Assembly: GCA_025453555.1 (NCBI GenBank)
Contig: JALOQC010000026.1
Location: forward strand, 1-43,649
DNA: 43,649 nt
Reading direction: 5' to 3'
From: Myxococcota bacterium
GTDB taxonomy: Bacteria; Myxococcota_A; Polyangia; Polyangiales; Houyiibacteriaceae
In this document: positions 9,267-17,817 of the stretch, in pieces
How the letters are laid out: each line of letters begins with the position of its first letter
How positions within the stretch are numbered: the stretch's first letter is position 1
Translations under genes and position numbers: made by a program
Notes under the pieces: model-generated
Databases searched by the model: none
Seen by the model: the letters and a program-made list of their open reading frames with translations, nothing else
Told to the model about the DNA's origin: nothing

Positions 9267-11426
9267 ATGCGCGCAGAATACTTCGCTTGGGCGATCGCCA
9301 CGATCGCGCTCACGTTCGGTTGTGCCAAGGGCGGCAACGGCGGGCCGGGGGAGCTCGATGGGGGCAGGTCGGACGCCGGTGACGTCGACGGCGGCACCGC
9401 GGGCGAGTGCGAGACGAACGACGACTGCGCGAACGACGGCATCTTCTGCAACGGCGTGCTGACCTGCGAGTCGGGCCGGTGCGTCGCGTCGGCCATCCCG
9501 AACTGCAACGACGGCGTGGCGTGCACCGTCGACGAGTGCGTGCTCGCGAGCGACGAGTGCCAGAACACCCCGATGAGCAACCTCTGCCCCGAGGGCTCGA
9601 CGTGCGTGGTGGGGAGCGGCTGCGTGACGGCCGACGTCTGCGAGTTCGACGACGACTGCTCGGGCGACGGAGTCTTCTGCAACGGCGTCGAGGTCTGCGT
9701 CGATCTCTTCTGCGCGAGCCCCGGCGATCCCTGCGACGACGGAAACTCGTGCACCGCGGACGCGTGCAACGAGACGCCGGGCAACTGCACGAACACCGCC
9801 TACGAGGACGTACGTACCAACCCGATGCACTGCGGCACGGGGGCGAACGACTGCGTGGTCTGTCCCGAGCCGACCGCGTCGATGCCGAACGTGGTCGCGG
9901 CCTGCGTCGACGGCGGCTGCGGCTTCGCGTGCGCGCCCGGCTTCTTCGACGACGACGCGAACCTGCTCGACGGCTGCGAGGTCGACTGTCCGACCGCGGG
10001 TATGCCCGACGAGCCCGACGACGGCTTCGCGGACACCAACTGCGACGGAGTCGACGGCGACGTGGCGCGCGCGATCTTCGTGAGCCGCTCCCGTGGCAGC
10101 GACGGCAACACCGGCTTCACGCCGACCACCGCGGTCGCGAGCTTGGCGCGCGCGCTGGAGGTGCACGCGATGAACCGATCGCGTGTGCAGATCCTCGTGG
10201 AGTCCGGCACGTACACGACGAGCTCGGCGCTGCGCATGGCCAACGGCACGGGCCTCTACGGCGGCTACGCGGCGGACTTCGCGTCGCGCACCAACAGCCG
10301 CGCGCAGGTGCTCGCGTCGAGCGCGACGGCGTTCGAGGTGCAGAACCTCAGCAGCGCGACGATCGTCGATCGCTTCACGTTCACCACCGCGGATCGCCTC
10401 GGCCCCGGCGAGTCGACGATCGCGGGCGTGGTCCGCGACGCCTTCACGCACCTCACGCTTCGCTACGTCACGTTCGAAGCCGGACGTGGCGGCGCGGGAA
10501 CACCGGGCAGCACGGGCGCGCCGGGCTCGCCGGGCGATCCGGGCCAGGATCGTGCGGCCAACGTCACGACGGGCGGAGCGGGCGGCGCGATCGGCGGCGG
10601 CGCTGGACGCACCGGTCGCTATCGCGCGACCGGCGAGGCGGGGTTCATGGGCGCGGCCAACGACTCCGCGTGCGGCGGCACCCCGGGCGCAGCGAGCGGC
10701 AGCGGCGGCATGGGCTGCGGTGACGGTGACCCGCAGGACCTCGCGCCGGGTGGCGGTGGCGGGAACGGCTGCAACGGTCCCGTCGGACCTCACGGCGCGG
10801 CCGGCATGGCGCGGGGGATGCTCCTCGGCGATGGAACCTACGTCCCAGCGAGCGGCGTCACGGGGTCGCGCGGCGGCACCGGCGGCGGCGGCGGCGGCGG
10901 CGGCGCGGGCGGCGGAGAGAACGCCAACAACTGCTGTGTGTTCGGCTGCGACTACTTCGGCACCGGTCGCGGCGGCGGAGGCGGCGGCGGCGGCGGCACC
11001 GGCGGCTTCGGTGGCACCGGGGGTGGCGGAGGAGGCGCGTCGATCGGCCTGCTCGTGTCGACGAGCGAGATCTTCGCCACCGAGCTTCGTGTCGTGTCGG
11101 CCGGCGGTGGCAACGGCGGCGTCGGCGGCGCGGGCGGTGGCGGCGGTGGCGGCGGCCGGGGTGGCGTCGGCGCGACGAGCACGGACGACAAGGCGGGGCC
11201 GGGCGGCAACGGCGGCGACGGCGGGCCGGGTGGCAACGGCGGCTGCGGTGGCGGTGGTGGCGGGGGTCCGAGCCTCGGGGTGATCGGCTTCGGCGCGAGC
11301 TCTCGCATCACGCCCACGACCCCAGTGACGATCGTCACGGGCACCGGCGGGGCCGGCGGAGGCTCGTGTGGGAACCCGGGCGCGACGGGGCTGCGCCAGA
11401 ACACGCTGGACGTCGTCGGGATCTGA
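9267..11426 (+). CDS. Glycine-rich, Cys-rich surface lipoprotein with beta-helix-like domain
   Basis: 719 aa. The signal peptide ends in the lipobox LTFGC, so the mature protein should be lipid-anchored. Residues about 45-185 hold repeated cysteine modules of the type CNGVxxC...[12 protein letters not shown], common in myxobacterial surface proteins. Residues about 265-410 look like a right-handed beta-helix/DUF1565-type domain ([29 protein letters not shown], then strand-turn repeats). From about 410 to the end the sequence is dominated by Gly ([18 protein letters not shown]), resembling mycobacterial PE_PGRS tails, with interspersed Cys pairs. The function is unknown; a structural or adhesive surface role is inference. 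The ATG at 9267 directly precedes the signal peptide. Confidence 0.85.
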   Translation: MRAEYFAWAIATIALTFGCAKGGNGGPGELDGGRSDAGDVDGGTAGECETNDDCANDGIFCNGVLTCESGRCVASAIPNCNDGVACTVDECVLASDECQNTPMSNLCPEGSTCVVGSGCVTADVCEFDDDCSGDGVFCNGVEVCVDLFCASPGDPCDDGNSCTADACNETPGNCTNTAYEDVRTNPMHCGTGANDCVVCPEPTASMPNVVAACVDGGCGFACAPGFFDDDANLLDGCEVDCPTAGMPDEPDDGFADTNCDGVDGDVARAIFVSRSRGSDGNTGFTPTTAVASLARALEVHAMNRSRVQILVESGTYTTSSALRMANGTGLYGGYAADFASRTNSRAQVLASSATAFEVQNLSSATIVDRFTFTTADRLGPGESTIAGVVRDAFTHLTLRYVTFEAGRGGAGTPGSTGAPGSPGDPGQDRAANVTTGGAGGAIGGGAGRTGRYRATGEAGFMGAANDSACGGTPGAASGSGGMGCGDGDPQDLAPGGGGGNGCNGPVGPHGAAGMARGMLLGDGTYVPASGVTGSRGGTGGGGGGGGAGGGENANNCCVFGCDYFGTGRGGGGGGGGGTGGFGGTGGGGGGASIGLLVSTSEIFATELRVVSAGGGNGGVGGAGGGGGGGGRGGVGATSTDDKAGPGGNGGDGGPGGNGGCGGGGGGGPSLGVIGFGASSRITPTTPVTIVTGTGGAGGGSCGNPGATGLRQNTLDVVGI

Positions 11427-11433
11427 GGCCGGA

Positions 11434-11484
11434 TCACGACGGGCAGCGTCGAGCGAATCCCCGGCTCGGCCTTTCCCGTCGTGA
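11434..11484 (+). terminator. Inverted repeat after the glycine-rich lipoprotein gene
   Basis: Perfect 10-bp arms TCACGACGGG (11434-11443) and CCCGTCGTGA (11475-11484) start 8 nt after the stop codon. There is no T tract, so this is a possible terminator or mRNA-end hairpin rather than a clear intrinsic terminator. Confidence 0.4.
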
Positions 11485-11508
11485 CGTCGGGTGCTAAGCG
11501 GGCGGGTC

Positions 11509-12465
11509 ATGCTGCGCATCGGTGACGACTGGGCCTTTCCGATCGACGACGAGGCCTCGCGCCTCTGGCTGAGCCCGAAGGGGACCTGGGGCCTCGAGCT
11601 CGTCTGTCGCGAGACGGCCGTGAAGACGGACGACGGCCTCGGTGCGAGCTTCGCGCCTCGGCTCGCGATCAAGGATCTCGAGTTCGACGGGCTCGACTGG
11701 CGCGAGCTGGTCGGCCTCGAGGTCTACCAACACGGCGCGTGGCAAGGCGAAGGCGATCCTGCGGCCGTGCTCTTCGTCGTGGAGGACGGCGATCTCTCGG
11801 AGACGAAGCTCCGCATCACCGGTCATCGCGGCTCGGAGCTCGCGGTGGAGCTCGAGACGCTCGCGGACGTCTTCTTCGACGACTCGCACGACAAGGAAGT
11901 GCCGGTGCGCTTCCAGGGCTTCCTGCGCTTCTCGGGCGTGCGCTTCCGCTTCAAGGCGGAGGGCGCCGCGACGCGCGATCCGGGGCGTCGTGCGTCGGAG
12001 CTGCTCTCGGTGCACCTCGCGCCGCAGGCCTTCGGTCCGCCCGAGGTGACGAAGGTCTCCGCGGGGCTCTACGAGGCGTTCTTCCCGCCGGCGCTCGAGG
12101 ACGCGGAGCCGCCGACGCGCGAGCTCGACCTCGCAGATCTCAAGGGCGCCTCGGGCAGCGCGCCCGTCAGCGCGGAGGTCAACGTGCTGCGGCAGAGCGC
12201 GCGTGAGCTCCTCGACGCGATGCGCGAAGCTCGACACCATGATCGCGGAGTTCGTCGACGTGCTCGAAGAGGGCGGGCGCGGCGCCAAGCGCGCGGAGCG
12301 CGTGAGCGAGTGGCTGATGGATCGCGACGAGGTCGCCGATCTGCACGTGCTCGACGAAGAGCTCGCGCCGGTGCTCGACAAGTTCTGGTGAGGACGCCGT
12401 GCGACGCGTGTCGCGTTCTGGCGAACGAACGAGACGCGAGAGACGATCGTCGCTTCGTGGGATGA
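11509..12465 (+). CDS. Unknown-function protein, reading frame apparently shifted near 12228
   Basis: The start is taken at ATG 11509 ([16 protein letters not shown]). About 235 residues are well-behaved: acidic, beta-rich, with no signal peptide and no motif I recognise. After LLDAMREA the frame abruptly becomes Arg-rich junk ([18 protein letters not shown]) up to the stop at 12465. The adjacent frame continues sensibly as a helical tail ending at 12391. Removing one A from the pair at 12227-12228 joins the two into a protein ending [17 protein letters not shown]...LDKFW. The intact product would then be about 293 aa. This is either a real frameshift mutation, a sequencing error, or less likely programmed frameshifting. 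The small lipoprotein gene follows on the same strand. Confidence 0.6.
   Translation: MLRIGDDWAFPIDDEASRLWLSPKGTWGLELVCRETAVKTDDGLGASFAPRLAIKDLEFDGLDWRELVGLEVYQHGAWQGEGDPAAVLFVVEDGDLSETKLRITGHRGSELAVELETLADVFFDDSHDKEVPVRFQGFLRFSGVRFRFKAEGAATRDPGRRASELLSVHLAPQAFGPPEVTKVSAGLYEAFFPPALEDAEPPTRELDLADLKGASGSAPVSAEVNVLRQSARELLDAMREARHHDRGVRRRARRGRARRQARGARERVADGSRRGRRSARARRRARAGARQVLVRTPCDACRVLANERDARDDRRFVG
12229..12391 (+). pseudogene. C-terminal continuation of the preceding gene in another frame
   Basis: In frame 2 the sequence reads [25 protein letters not shown] and ends LDKFW. It is an amphipathic helical segment with codon usage like its neighbours (G/C third positions), unlike the overlapping Arg-rich frame. 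It could be translated independently from ATG 12239 as a 50-residue peptide, but no ribosome binding site is obvious. It is better read as the shifted end of the 11509 gene. Confidence 0.5.
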
Positions 12466-12542
12466 AGCGACGCCGACGCGCAGGGATGCGCAAGCACAGG
12501 GACGCCGCGCGACACCACGCGCGCGGCGATGGGAGGAATCCG

Positions 12543-13022
12543 ATGCGGAAGATGATGATGGGGCTCGTCGCGCTCGGCGCGATCGGTTGTGGCGGCGAGA
12601 GCGGCGAAGAGCTCGTGCAGTCGGTGCTCGAGTCCTTCGACGACGCGGTCCGCTTCGAGTGCGGCTGCGCATGGGAAGAGTACGAGTACGCCAGCGAAGC
12701 GGAGTGCCTCTCGGACAACCTCTACACCAACGCGGAGAAGGACTGCCTCGCCGCTGCGGTCGGGCCGGTGGCCGAGCTCAACCCGCGCCACGTGAAGTGC
12801 ATCCGGAACGCGAGCAACGACCTCAGCGCGTGCATCGAGCGCTTCGGCTGCGGCGTGACCGACGCCCAGATCGCGAGCTGCGAGGCGGAGGTCGCGACGC
12901 GGTGCGGCGGCGAGGCGGGGGAAGAGAGCCTCTGCTTCGGACTCTCGGGCGATGCGCTCTCGAACTGTCTCGCCGAAGAGGCACGCGCCGACGCGGCGAC
13001 GGAGGCGTGTTTCCCGGAGTGA
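12543..13022 (+). CDS. Small cysteine-rich putative lipoprotein
   Basis: 159 aa from ATG 12543, which has a strong ribosome binding site GGGAGGAAT at good spacing. The longer ORF upstream is Arg-rich and rejected. A short signal peptide (MRKMMMGLVALGAIGC) ends in an acceptable lipobox AIGC. The mature part is acidic and has about ten Cys spaced regularly (CGCAWEEYEY, DCLAAAV, CIRNASNDLSACIERFGC, CEAEVATRC), suggesting a small disulfide-stabilised helical fold in the periplasm or on the surface. I do not recognise a family. A hairpin lies 40 nt after the stop. Confidence 0.75.
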   Translation: MRKMMMGLVALGAIGCGGESGEELVQSVLESFDDAVRFECGCAWEEYEYASEAECLSDNLYTNAEKDCLAAAVGPVAELNPRHVKCIRNASNDLSACIERFGCGVTDAQIASCEAEVATRCGGEAGEESLCFGLSGDALSNCLAEEARADAATEACFPE

Positions 13023-13061
13023 GCGTTCGGCGGATCGAACGTGCACCGCGCTCACGGCGCG

Positions 13062-13099
13062 GACGAAGCCCGGCTCTCCCTAGCTAGTCGGGCTTCGTC
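13062..13099 (+). terminator. Hairpin downstream of the small lipoprotein gene
   Basis: A perfect 11-bp inverted repeat GACGAAGCCCG / CGGGCTTCGTC encloses a 16-nt loop containing CTAGCTAG, 40 nt after the stop at 13022. There is no T tract. It may terminate the upstream transcript or structure the leader of the oxidoreductase gene that starts at 13241. Confidence 0.5.
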
Positions 13100-13240
13100 G
13101 TATCTGGCGCGCGCCGAGCGGCGTGGGGGTCCAGCCCCTTCCGTGGTGCGGCCCGCGGCTCCGTCCGCGGCCCCATCGGTGGTGCCGAACGCACGCGAAC
13201 GCTGGTCGCGCGCGCGCGGAGACGCCACTCTCCGTCCCGC

Positions 13241-15544
13241 ATGTCCGAGCACGACGTTCTTGGTGGGGTCGGCGGGGTCAGCCGCCGCCTTCCCGCTCCC
13301 GCGACGCACACCACCTTCTGCCGCATCTGCGAGGCGCTCTGCGGCCTCGAAGCCGACGTCGAGGGCGGCCGCGTGGTGCAGCTCCGGCCCGACGCCTCGC
13401 ACGTGGCCACGCGCGGCTACGCGTGTGTGAAGGGGCTGCGGCAAGCCGAGTACCTGCGCTCGCCCGATCGGCTGCGTCATCCGCTGATGCGGCGCGGCGA
13501 TCGGCTCGTTCGCGCGACCTGGGACGACACCCTCGCCGACGTCGGTCGCATCGTGGCGCGCGAGCGCGCGATCCATCCCGATCGCGTCGCGATGTACGTC
13601 GGCACCGCGGCGGGTTTCGGAGTGCTGCATCCGATCTTCGCGCAGGGCTTCCTCACCGGGCTCGGCAGCAAGTCGACGTACTCGTCCGCCACCCAGGACT
13701 GCGCGAACAAGTTCGCCGCCGCGACCCACGTCTACGGCTTCCCCTTCACGCAGCCGTTCCCGGATCTGGATCACACGCGCGCGCTGATCGTGGTCGGCGC
13801 GAACCCCGCGATCAGCAAGTGGTCGTTCCTCCAAGTCAGCAACCCGATCGCGCGGCTGCGTGAGATGGAGGCGCGCGGCTGTCGGATCGTGTTCGTCGAT
13901 CCGCGGCGCACGGAGAGCGCGAAGGCGGCGGGCGAGCACGTGTTCATCCGGCCCGGCACCGACGTGTGGTTCTACCTCGCGTTCCTGCACGAGCTCGCGG
14001 CGCGAGAGGCGCGCGGCGAGCGGGTCTTCGATCGCGAGCGCGTGCGCACCTTCGCGCGTGGGCTCGACGAGGCGCTGCACCTCGCGAAGGCCTGGAGCCC
14101 CGAGCGCTGCGCGGAGGTCACGGGTGTATCCGCGCAGACGCTGCGCCACGTGGTCGACGTGCACGTCGAAGGCACCCGCGCGGGCGGCGCCGCGCTCTAC
14201 TCCAGCACCGGCGTGAACATGGGCCCGCACGGCTCACTCTGCTTTTGGCTGCAGGAGACGATCAACCTCGCGACCGGCAACACCGATCGGCGCGGCGGGA
14301 CGCTGGTGGGGCAGGGCGTCGTCGACTTCCCCGCCTTCGGCAAGAAGACGGGCACGCTGCTGCGTCGTGATCGCTCGCGCATCGGCGCGTTTCGGAGCGT
14401 CAACGACGCCTTCCCGGGCGGCATCCTCGCGGACGAGATCCTCACGCCGGGCGAGCGGCAGATCCGCGTGCTCTTCGTGACCGGTGGCAACCCGCTGCTC
14501 ACGATGGCGGGCTCGGCGCGGCTCGCGCGCGCGTTCCGGAGCCTGGAGGCGCTCGTGGTGCTCGACGTGCTCCCGAGCGAGACCGCGCACCTCGCGACCC
14601 ACGTGTTGCCCTGCACGTCGCCGCTGCAGCGCCCGGATCTGCCGTTCGTGTTCCCGCTGATGCTCGGTCTGCAGTCGCGGCCCTACCTGCAGGCCACCCA
14701 CGCGATCGAGGCGCGCGAAGGTGAGCAGCGCGACGAGGCGACGATCTACCTCGATCTCTGCCGCGCCTCCGGGGTGTCGCTCTTCGGATCGAAGGTCGCC
14801 CAGCGTGGGCTCGAGGCGCTGCGCGCGGCGCACACGGCGAAGCTCCGGCGCAAAGATCCGCGTGCGCAGCCCGCGCTCCCGGAAGAGACGTTGCTCGATC
14901 TCCTGCTGCGTGCGACGCGCCAGGGATCGTTCGCGTCGTTGCTCGCGCATCCGCACGGTCGCGCGCGTCCGGAGCACGAGGCGGGCACCTTCCTCGGCGC
15001 ACGCGTGGTGACCGACGACGGCAAGGTCGACCTCGCGCCGGAGCCGCTCGTCACGATGGCGAGCACGCGGCTCGAGCCCGACTTCGCGGCCGAGCTCGTC
15101 GCGCGCACGAGTGGGAAACTGCGATTGATCACGCGACGCGCGGTCACCACGCACAACAGTTGGATGCACAACCACGAGGCGTTCGCGCGCGAAGGCACGA
15201 ACCACCTCTACATGCACGGCGACGATCTGCGCGCGCGTGGGCTGAAGAACGGTGACCTCGTCGACGTGACGAGCGCGACCGCGACGGTGCGCGTGCCGGT
15301 GCGCGAGCTCGACGATCTCGCGCCGGGCGTGGTGGCGCTGCCGCACGGCTGGGGCCATCAGCACGCGCCCGGCTTGAGCGTGGCGAGCAAGACGCGCGGC
15401 GTGAACGTGAACCTGCTCGCGGCGGACGGCCCGGGCGCGCTGGAGCCGGTGAGCGGCATGGCGCGGCTGACCGCGATCGAGGTCGACGTGGTGCGCGCGG
15501 CGGGGCCGCAGGCGCACACGTGGAGCGGGCTGCCGGACGCCTGA
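13241..15544 (+). CDS. Molybdopterin-dependent oxidoreductase (FdhF/DMSO-reductase superfamily)
   Basis: 767 aa. The N-terminus binds a 4Fe-4S cluster through C27-x2-C30-x3-C34-x27-C62 (TFCRICEALC ... YACVKG). The molybdopterin domain follows, with a likely Mo-coordinating Cys154 in TYSSATQDCANKF. The C-terminal Molydop_binding domain begins around residue 625 and contains RRAVTTHNSWMHNHE, DLRARGLKNGDLVDV and LPHGWGH. There is no Tat signal, so it is probably cytoplasmic. It is a stand-alone catalytic subunit; no electron-transfer or membrane partner is adjacent. The general resemblance is to formate-dehydrogenase-like or acetylene-hydratase-like members, but the substrate cannot be predicted. 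The ATG at 13241 gives a short disordered lead before the cluster domain. Transcription probably ends at the strong hairpin 30 nt downstream. Confidence 0.93.
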   Translation: MSEHDVLGGVGGVSRRLPAPATHTTFCRICEALCGLEADVEGGRVVQLRPDASHVATRGYACVKGLRQAEYLRSPDRLRHPLMRRGDRLVRATWDDTLADVGRIVARERAIHPDRVAMYVGTAAGFGVLHPIFAQGFLTGLGSKSTYSSATQDCANKFAAATHVYGFPFTQPFPDLDHTRALIVVGANPAISKWSFLQVSNPIARLREMEARGCRIVFVDPRRTESAKAAGEHVFIRPGTDVWFYLAFLHELAAREARGERVFDRERVRTFARGLDEALHLAKAWSPERCAEVTGVSAQTLRHVVDVHVEGTRAGGAALYSSTGVNMGPHGSLCFWLQETINLATGNTDRRGGTLVGQGVVDFPAFGKKTGTLLRRDRSRIGAFRSVNDAFPGGILADEILTPGERQIRVLFVTGGNPLLTMAGSARLARAFRSLEALVVLDVLPSETAHLATHVLPCTSPLQRPDLPFVFPLMLGLQSRPYLQATHAIEAREGEQRDEATIYLDLCRASGVSLFGSKVAQRGLEALRAAHTAKLRRKDPRAQPALPEETLLDLLLRATRQGSFASLLAHPHGRARPEHEAGTFLGARVVTDDGKVDLAPEPLVTMASTRLEPDFAAELVARTSGKLRLITRRAVTTHNSWMHNHEAFAREGTNHLYMHGDDLRARGLKNGDLVDVTSATATVRVPVRELDDLAPGVVALPHGWGHQHAPGLSVASKTRGVNVNLLAADGPGALEPVSGMARLTAIEVDVVRAAGPQAHTWSGLPDA

Positions 15545-15574
15545 GGTCGCGGCCGGCGACCGAGACAAACGAAG

Positions 15575-15600
15575 AAAGGGAGGCTGATGAGCCTCCCTTT
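15575..15600. terminator. Bidirectional intrinsic terminator
   Basis: A perfect 11-bp stem AAAGGGAGGCT/AGCCTCCCTTT with a GATG loop is followed by TT and preceded by an A-rich stretch. It sits between two convergent genes (oxidoreductase + and FKBP lipoprotein -) and should work for both. Confidence 0.85.
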
Positions 15601-15630
15601 TTCGCGAATGGAGCGTCGTTCAGTCGACGA

Positions 15631-16554
15631 TCAGTCGACGATGCGCACGAGCTCGACGTCGAAGACCAACATGCCGGCCGGCGCGCCCGGACGACCCTGG
15701 TACGCGAGGCTCTCCGGGATCCAGAGGCGCCGCTTCTCGCCTTCGACCATGAGCTGCACGCCTTCGGTCCAACCCGCGATCACCTGGTCGAGGCGGAAGG
15801 TCGCGGTCTCGCCGCGGACGACGCTGCTGTCGAACATGCGGCCGTCGGTGGTCCAACCGCTGTAGTGGACCTCGACGCGGTTGGTGGCCGCCGGGTGGCG
15901 CGAGCCGGTCCCGCGCGTGAGCACGCGGGAAGCCAGACCGCTCGCGGTGCGCTCGGCGCTCGCGGGTGCGGCGGCGACGTCCTCGGGGGCGGCGGGCGGA
16001 TCGGGCATCTCTTCGATCTCGAGCAGCTCGACGTCGAACACGAGCATGCCCTGCGGGCGACCGGGGCGACCCTGGTACGCGAGGGCCTCGGGGATCCAGA
16101 AGCGGCGCTTCTCGCCCGTCACCATGAGCTGCACGCCTTCGGTCCAGCCGGCGATGACGCCGTTGAGCGGGAAGGTCGCGGGGCGTCCGCGCTGCACGGA
16201 GCTGTCGAACATGTTCCCGTCGGTCGTCCAGCCCGTGTAGTGCACGGTGACGCGGTCGTTCTCGTCGGGGTGCGTGGTGCCGCTGCCGGCCTGCAGGACC
16301 TTCGAGGCGAGGTTCGTCGCGGTGCGCTGCGCGTCGGCGGGCGGCGCGGCGACGTCGCTCGGCGCCGGGATCGCACCGGGCTCGGGCGGCGCGGCGGGGC
16401 CGGCGCTCGGGCGCTCCGTCATCGCGGTCGCGGCCATCGTGCCTGCCTGGTCACCCGCGTTCGTCGTCGGGAGATCGACGGGCTCGGTGGGGGCAGAGGG
16501 CTGATTCGCGCATCCGAGCGCGAGGAGGAGGGAGAAGGCGAGTCGCTGGGACAT
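15631..16554 (-). CDS. Lipoprotein with two tandem FKBP-type peptidyl-prolyl isomerase domains
   Basis: 307 aa. The signal peptide MSQRLAFSLLLALGC ends in a lipobox, and a Pro/Ala-rich linker to about residue 65 follows. Two FKBP domains come next (about 76-181 and 200-307), each with VHYxGWTTDGxMFDSS, VIAGWTEGVQLMVxGEKRRxWIPE and LAYQGRPG. These contain the usual FKBP pocket residues (Tyr, Phe-Asp, Val-Ile, Trp, Tyr). Including their linkers, the two halves align without gaps over about 116 residues at roughly 70% identity (counted by hand), a recent internal duplication. The predicted role is a lipid-anchored folding catalyst for exported proteins. The single gene is bounded downstream by the bidirectional terminator. 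Confidence 0.92.
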   Translation of the reverse strand: MSQRLAFSLLLALGCANQPSAPTEPVDLPTTNAGDQAGTMAATAMTERPSAGPAAPPEPGAIPAPSDVAAPPADAQRTATNLASKVLQAGSGTTHPDENDRVTVHYTGWTTDGNMFDSSVQRGRPATFPLNGVIAGWTEGVQLMVTGEKRRFWIPEALAYQGRPGRPQGMLVFDVELLEIEEMPDPPAAPEDVAAAPASAERTASGLASRVLTRGTGSRHPAATNRVEVHYSGWTTDGRMFDSSVVRGETATFRLDQVIAGWTEGVQLMVEGEKRRLWIPESLAYQGRPGAPAGMLVFDVELVRIVD

Positions 16555-16704
16555 GGTCGAGGCGCGTCGTACCCGGAGGGGGCGGGAGGAGCAAGCGGGG
16601 GCCCTTGCAAGGGAGTGGGTTCGGAGCCCTCGCGGACGTGCTCGTCGGAAGTACCGCTCGGCGTGCGTTGCGAACAGCCGTGGATGCCCCGCGGTGCGCG
16701 GTGT

Positions 16705-16776
16705 CTGCGCGGTCTGCGCGGTCTGCGCGGTCTGCGCGGTCTGCGCGGTCTGTGTGGTCTGCGCGGTCTGCGCGGT
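16705..16776. repeat. Minisatellite, 8 copies of a 9-bp unit
   Basis: Eight head-to-tail copies of CTGCGCGGT; the sixth copy is CTGTGTGGT and the rest are identical. The array touches the stop codon (minus-strand TAG, 16779-16777) of the neighbouring gene, so it sits in that gene's 3' untranslated region. Read through the stop, it would encode (Thr-Ala-Gln) repeats. Confidence 0.95.
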
Positions 16777-17817
16777 CTACAGCGCGACCCCGAGGCCGAG
16801 CGACACGGTCGACCACGCGCCGTCTACGGCGGCGGCGACGGGGCCGCGCGGGTCACCGACGCGACCGACGACGGGCAGCGTGACCGTGCCGAGCTCGAGC
16901 CGCGCGTGCACGAGCAAGCGACCGACGAGCACGCGCCACGTCTCTCCGACGAGAAATGCACCGCCGAACGGCGCGCTGACGACCCGCGCGTTCGGCGCGT
17001 CGCGATCGCCTTCGAGGCGCGCTCGTCCGACCCGCGCGCCGATGCCGCCCGCGATCCACCACGCGCCGACGGGACGACGCAGCAGCATCGCGACGCTCCA
17101 GCCGAGGCGATCGTCGCGTACGCGGCCGAGGTCGGAGCGCACGCGTCCGCGTGAGAGATCCATGCCGAAGCTCAGGCTCACGCGTGGACCGAGATCGACG
17201 AGCGCTTCGACCTGACCGCCGCCGATCGCGTGCGCGGGGCTGCCGCTGCCGCCGAACGTCCCGTCGAGCATCAAGCGCGCCCGCGAGACGCGTCGGATCG
17301 GACCGGGCGGCGGCGGCGGCGCGGGCGCGAGGCGGGCGTCGACCACGCGGCGCGCGACCTCGCGGACCGGCTCCGGCGCGACGGGCGTGAAGACGGGCGG
17401 CGCGTCGCTCGGAGGACGCAGCCGGAGCTCGGCCCAGCTCGCGGACACGAGCTCCGCGATCGCGAGCGCGAGCAGACGCGATCGGGCGACGCGCGCGGTG
17501 CCTTCGAGATCGATGCGCCGCGAGGTGAGCTTGCCGGTGACGCCGTCGTCGACCTCGAGCAGCGTCGCGTCGCGCGTGCACGAGGCGCGGACGCGGGTGG
17601 TGCCGAGGGTGTCGACGTCGACCGGCTCCACCGCGAGCTCGATTCCGACGATGCGGCGCACCGCGGGGGCGTCGACCTCCAGGCACGGGTGCAGATCGAT
17701 CTGGAGCGGGACGCTCTCGAGCGCTTGGGCGTGCAGGCGCGCGAAAGGAGACGGCGCGAGGAGCGCCGAGAACGTGACGAGCGCGGCGAGTGTGGGGCGG
17801 AAGGGCGCCGCGATCAG
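16777..17817 (-). CDS. Exported protein of unknown function, probable outer-membrane component of the ECF operon
   Basis: The end is clear but the start is not. The ORF track uses a TTG at 17928, 112 nt inside the upstream gene. The protein proper (LIAAPFRPTLAALVTFSALLAPSPFARLHA) begins at a CTG overlapping the upstream TGA (17817, 346 aa), giving a hydrophobic export signal. The first half has a small conserved-looking domain (PLQIDLHPCLEVDAPAVRRIVGIEL...CTRDATLLEVDD) with two Cys. After a Pro-rich spacer, the second half (about 190-346) has alternating hydrophobic strands ending in ...TVSLGLGVAL, typical of a small outer-membrane beta-barrel. It is the third gene of the sigma-FecR operon, so it may be the sensor or target of that system (inference). 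The 9-bp minisatellite follows the stop. Confidence 0.6.
   Translation of the reverse strand: MIAAPFRPTLAALVTFSALLAPSPFARLHAQALESVPLQIDLHPCLEVDAPAVRRIVGIELAVEPVDVDTLGTTRVRASCTRDATLLEVDDGVTGKLTSRRIDLEGTARVARSRLLALAIAELVSASWAELRLRPPSDAPPVFTPVAPEPVREVARRVVDARLAPAPPPPPGPIRRVSRARLMLDGTFGGSGSPAHAIGGGQVEALVDLGPRVSLSFGMDLSRGRVRSDLGRVRDDRLGWSVAMLLRRPVGAWWIAGGIGARVGRARLEGDRDAPNARVVSAPFGGAFLVGETWRVLVGRLLVHARLELGTVTLPVVGRVGDPRGPVAAAVDGAWSTVSLGLGVAL

Noticed and set aside
7710-11672. 1320-aa ORF in the metK frame
   Set aside because: Only the part from 8960 is MetK; the extension is an Ala/Arg-rich antisense shadow of the glycine-rich lipoprotein gene.
13241-15544. Selenocysteine-type formate dehydrogenase
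   Set aside because: The frame has no in-frame TGA, and the likely Mo ligand is Cys154; no FDH accessory genes adjacent.
16602-16613. Palindrome CCCTTGCAAGGG upstream of the FKBP gene as an operator
   Set aside because: Only 12 bp, single copy, no regulator nearby; could be chance.
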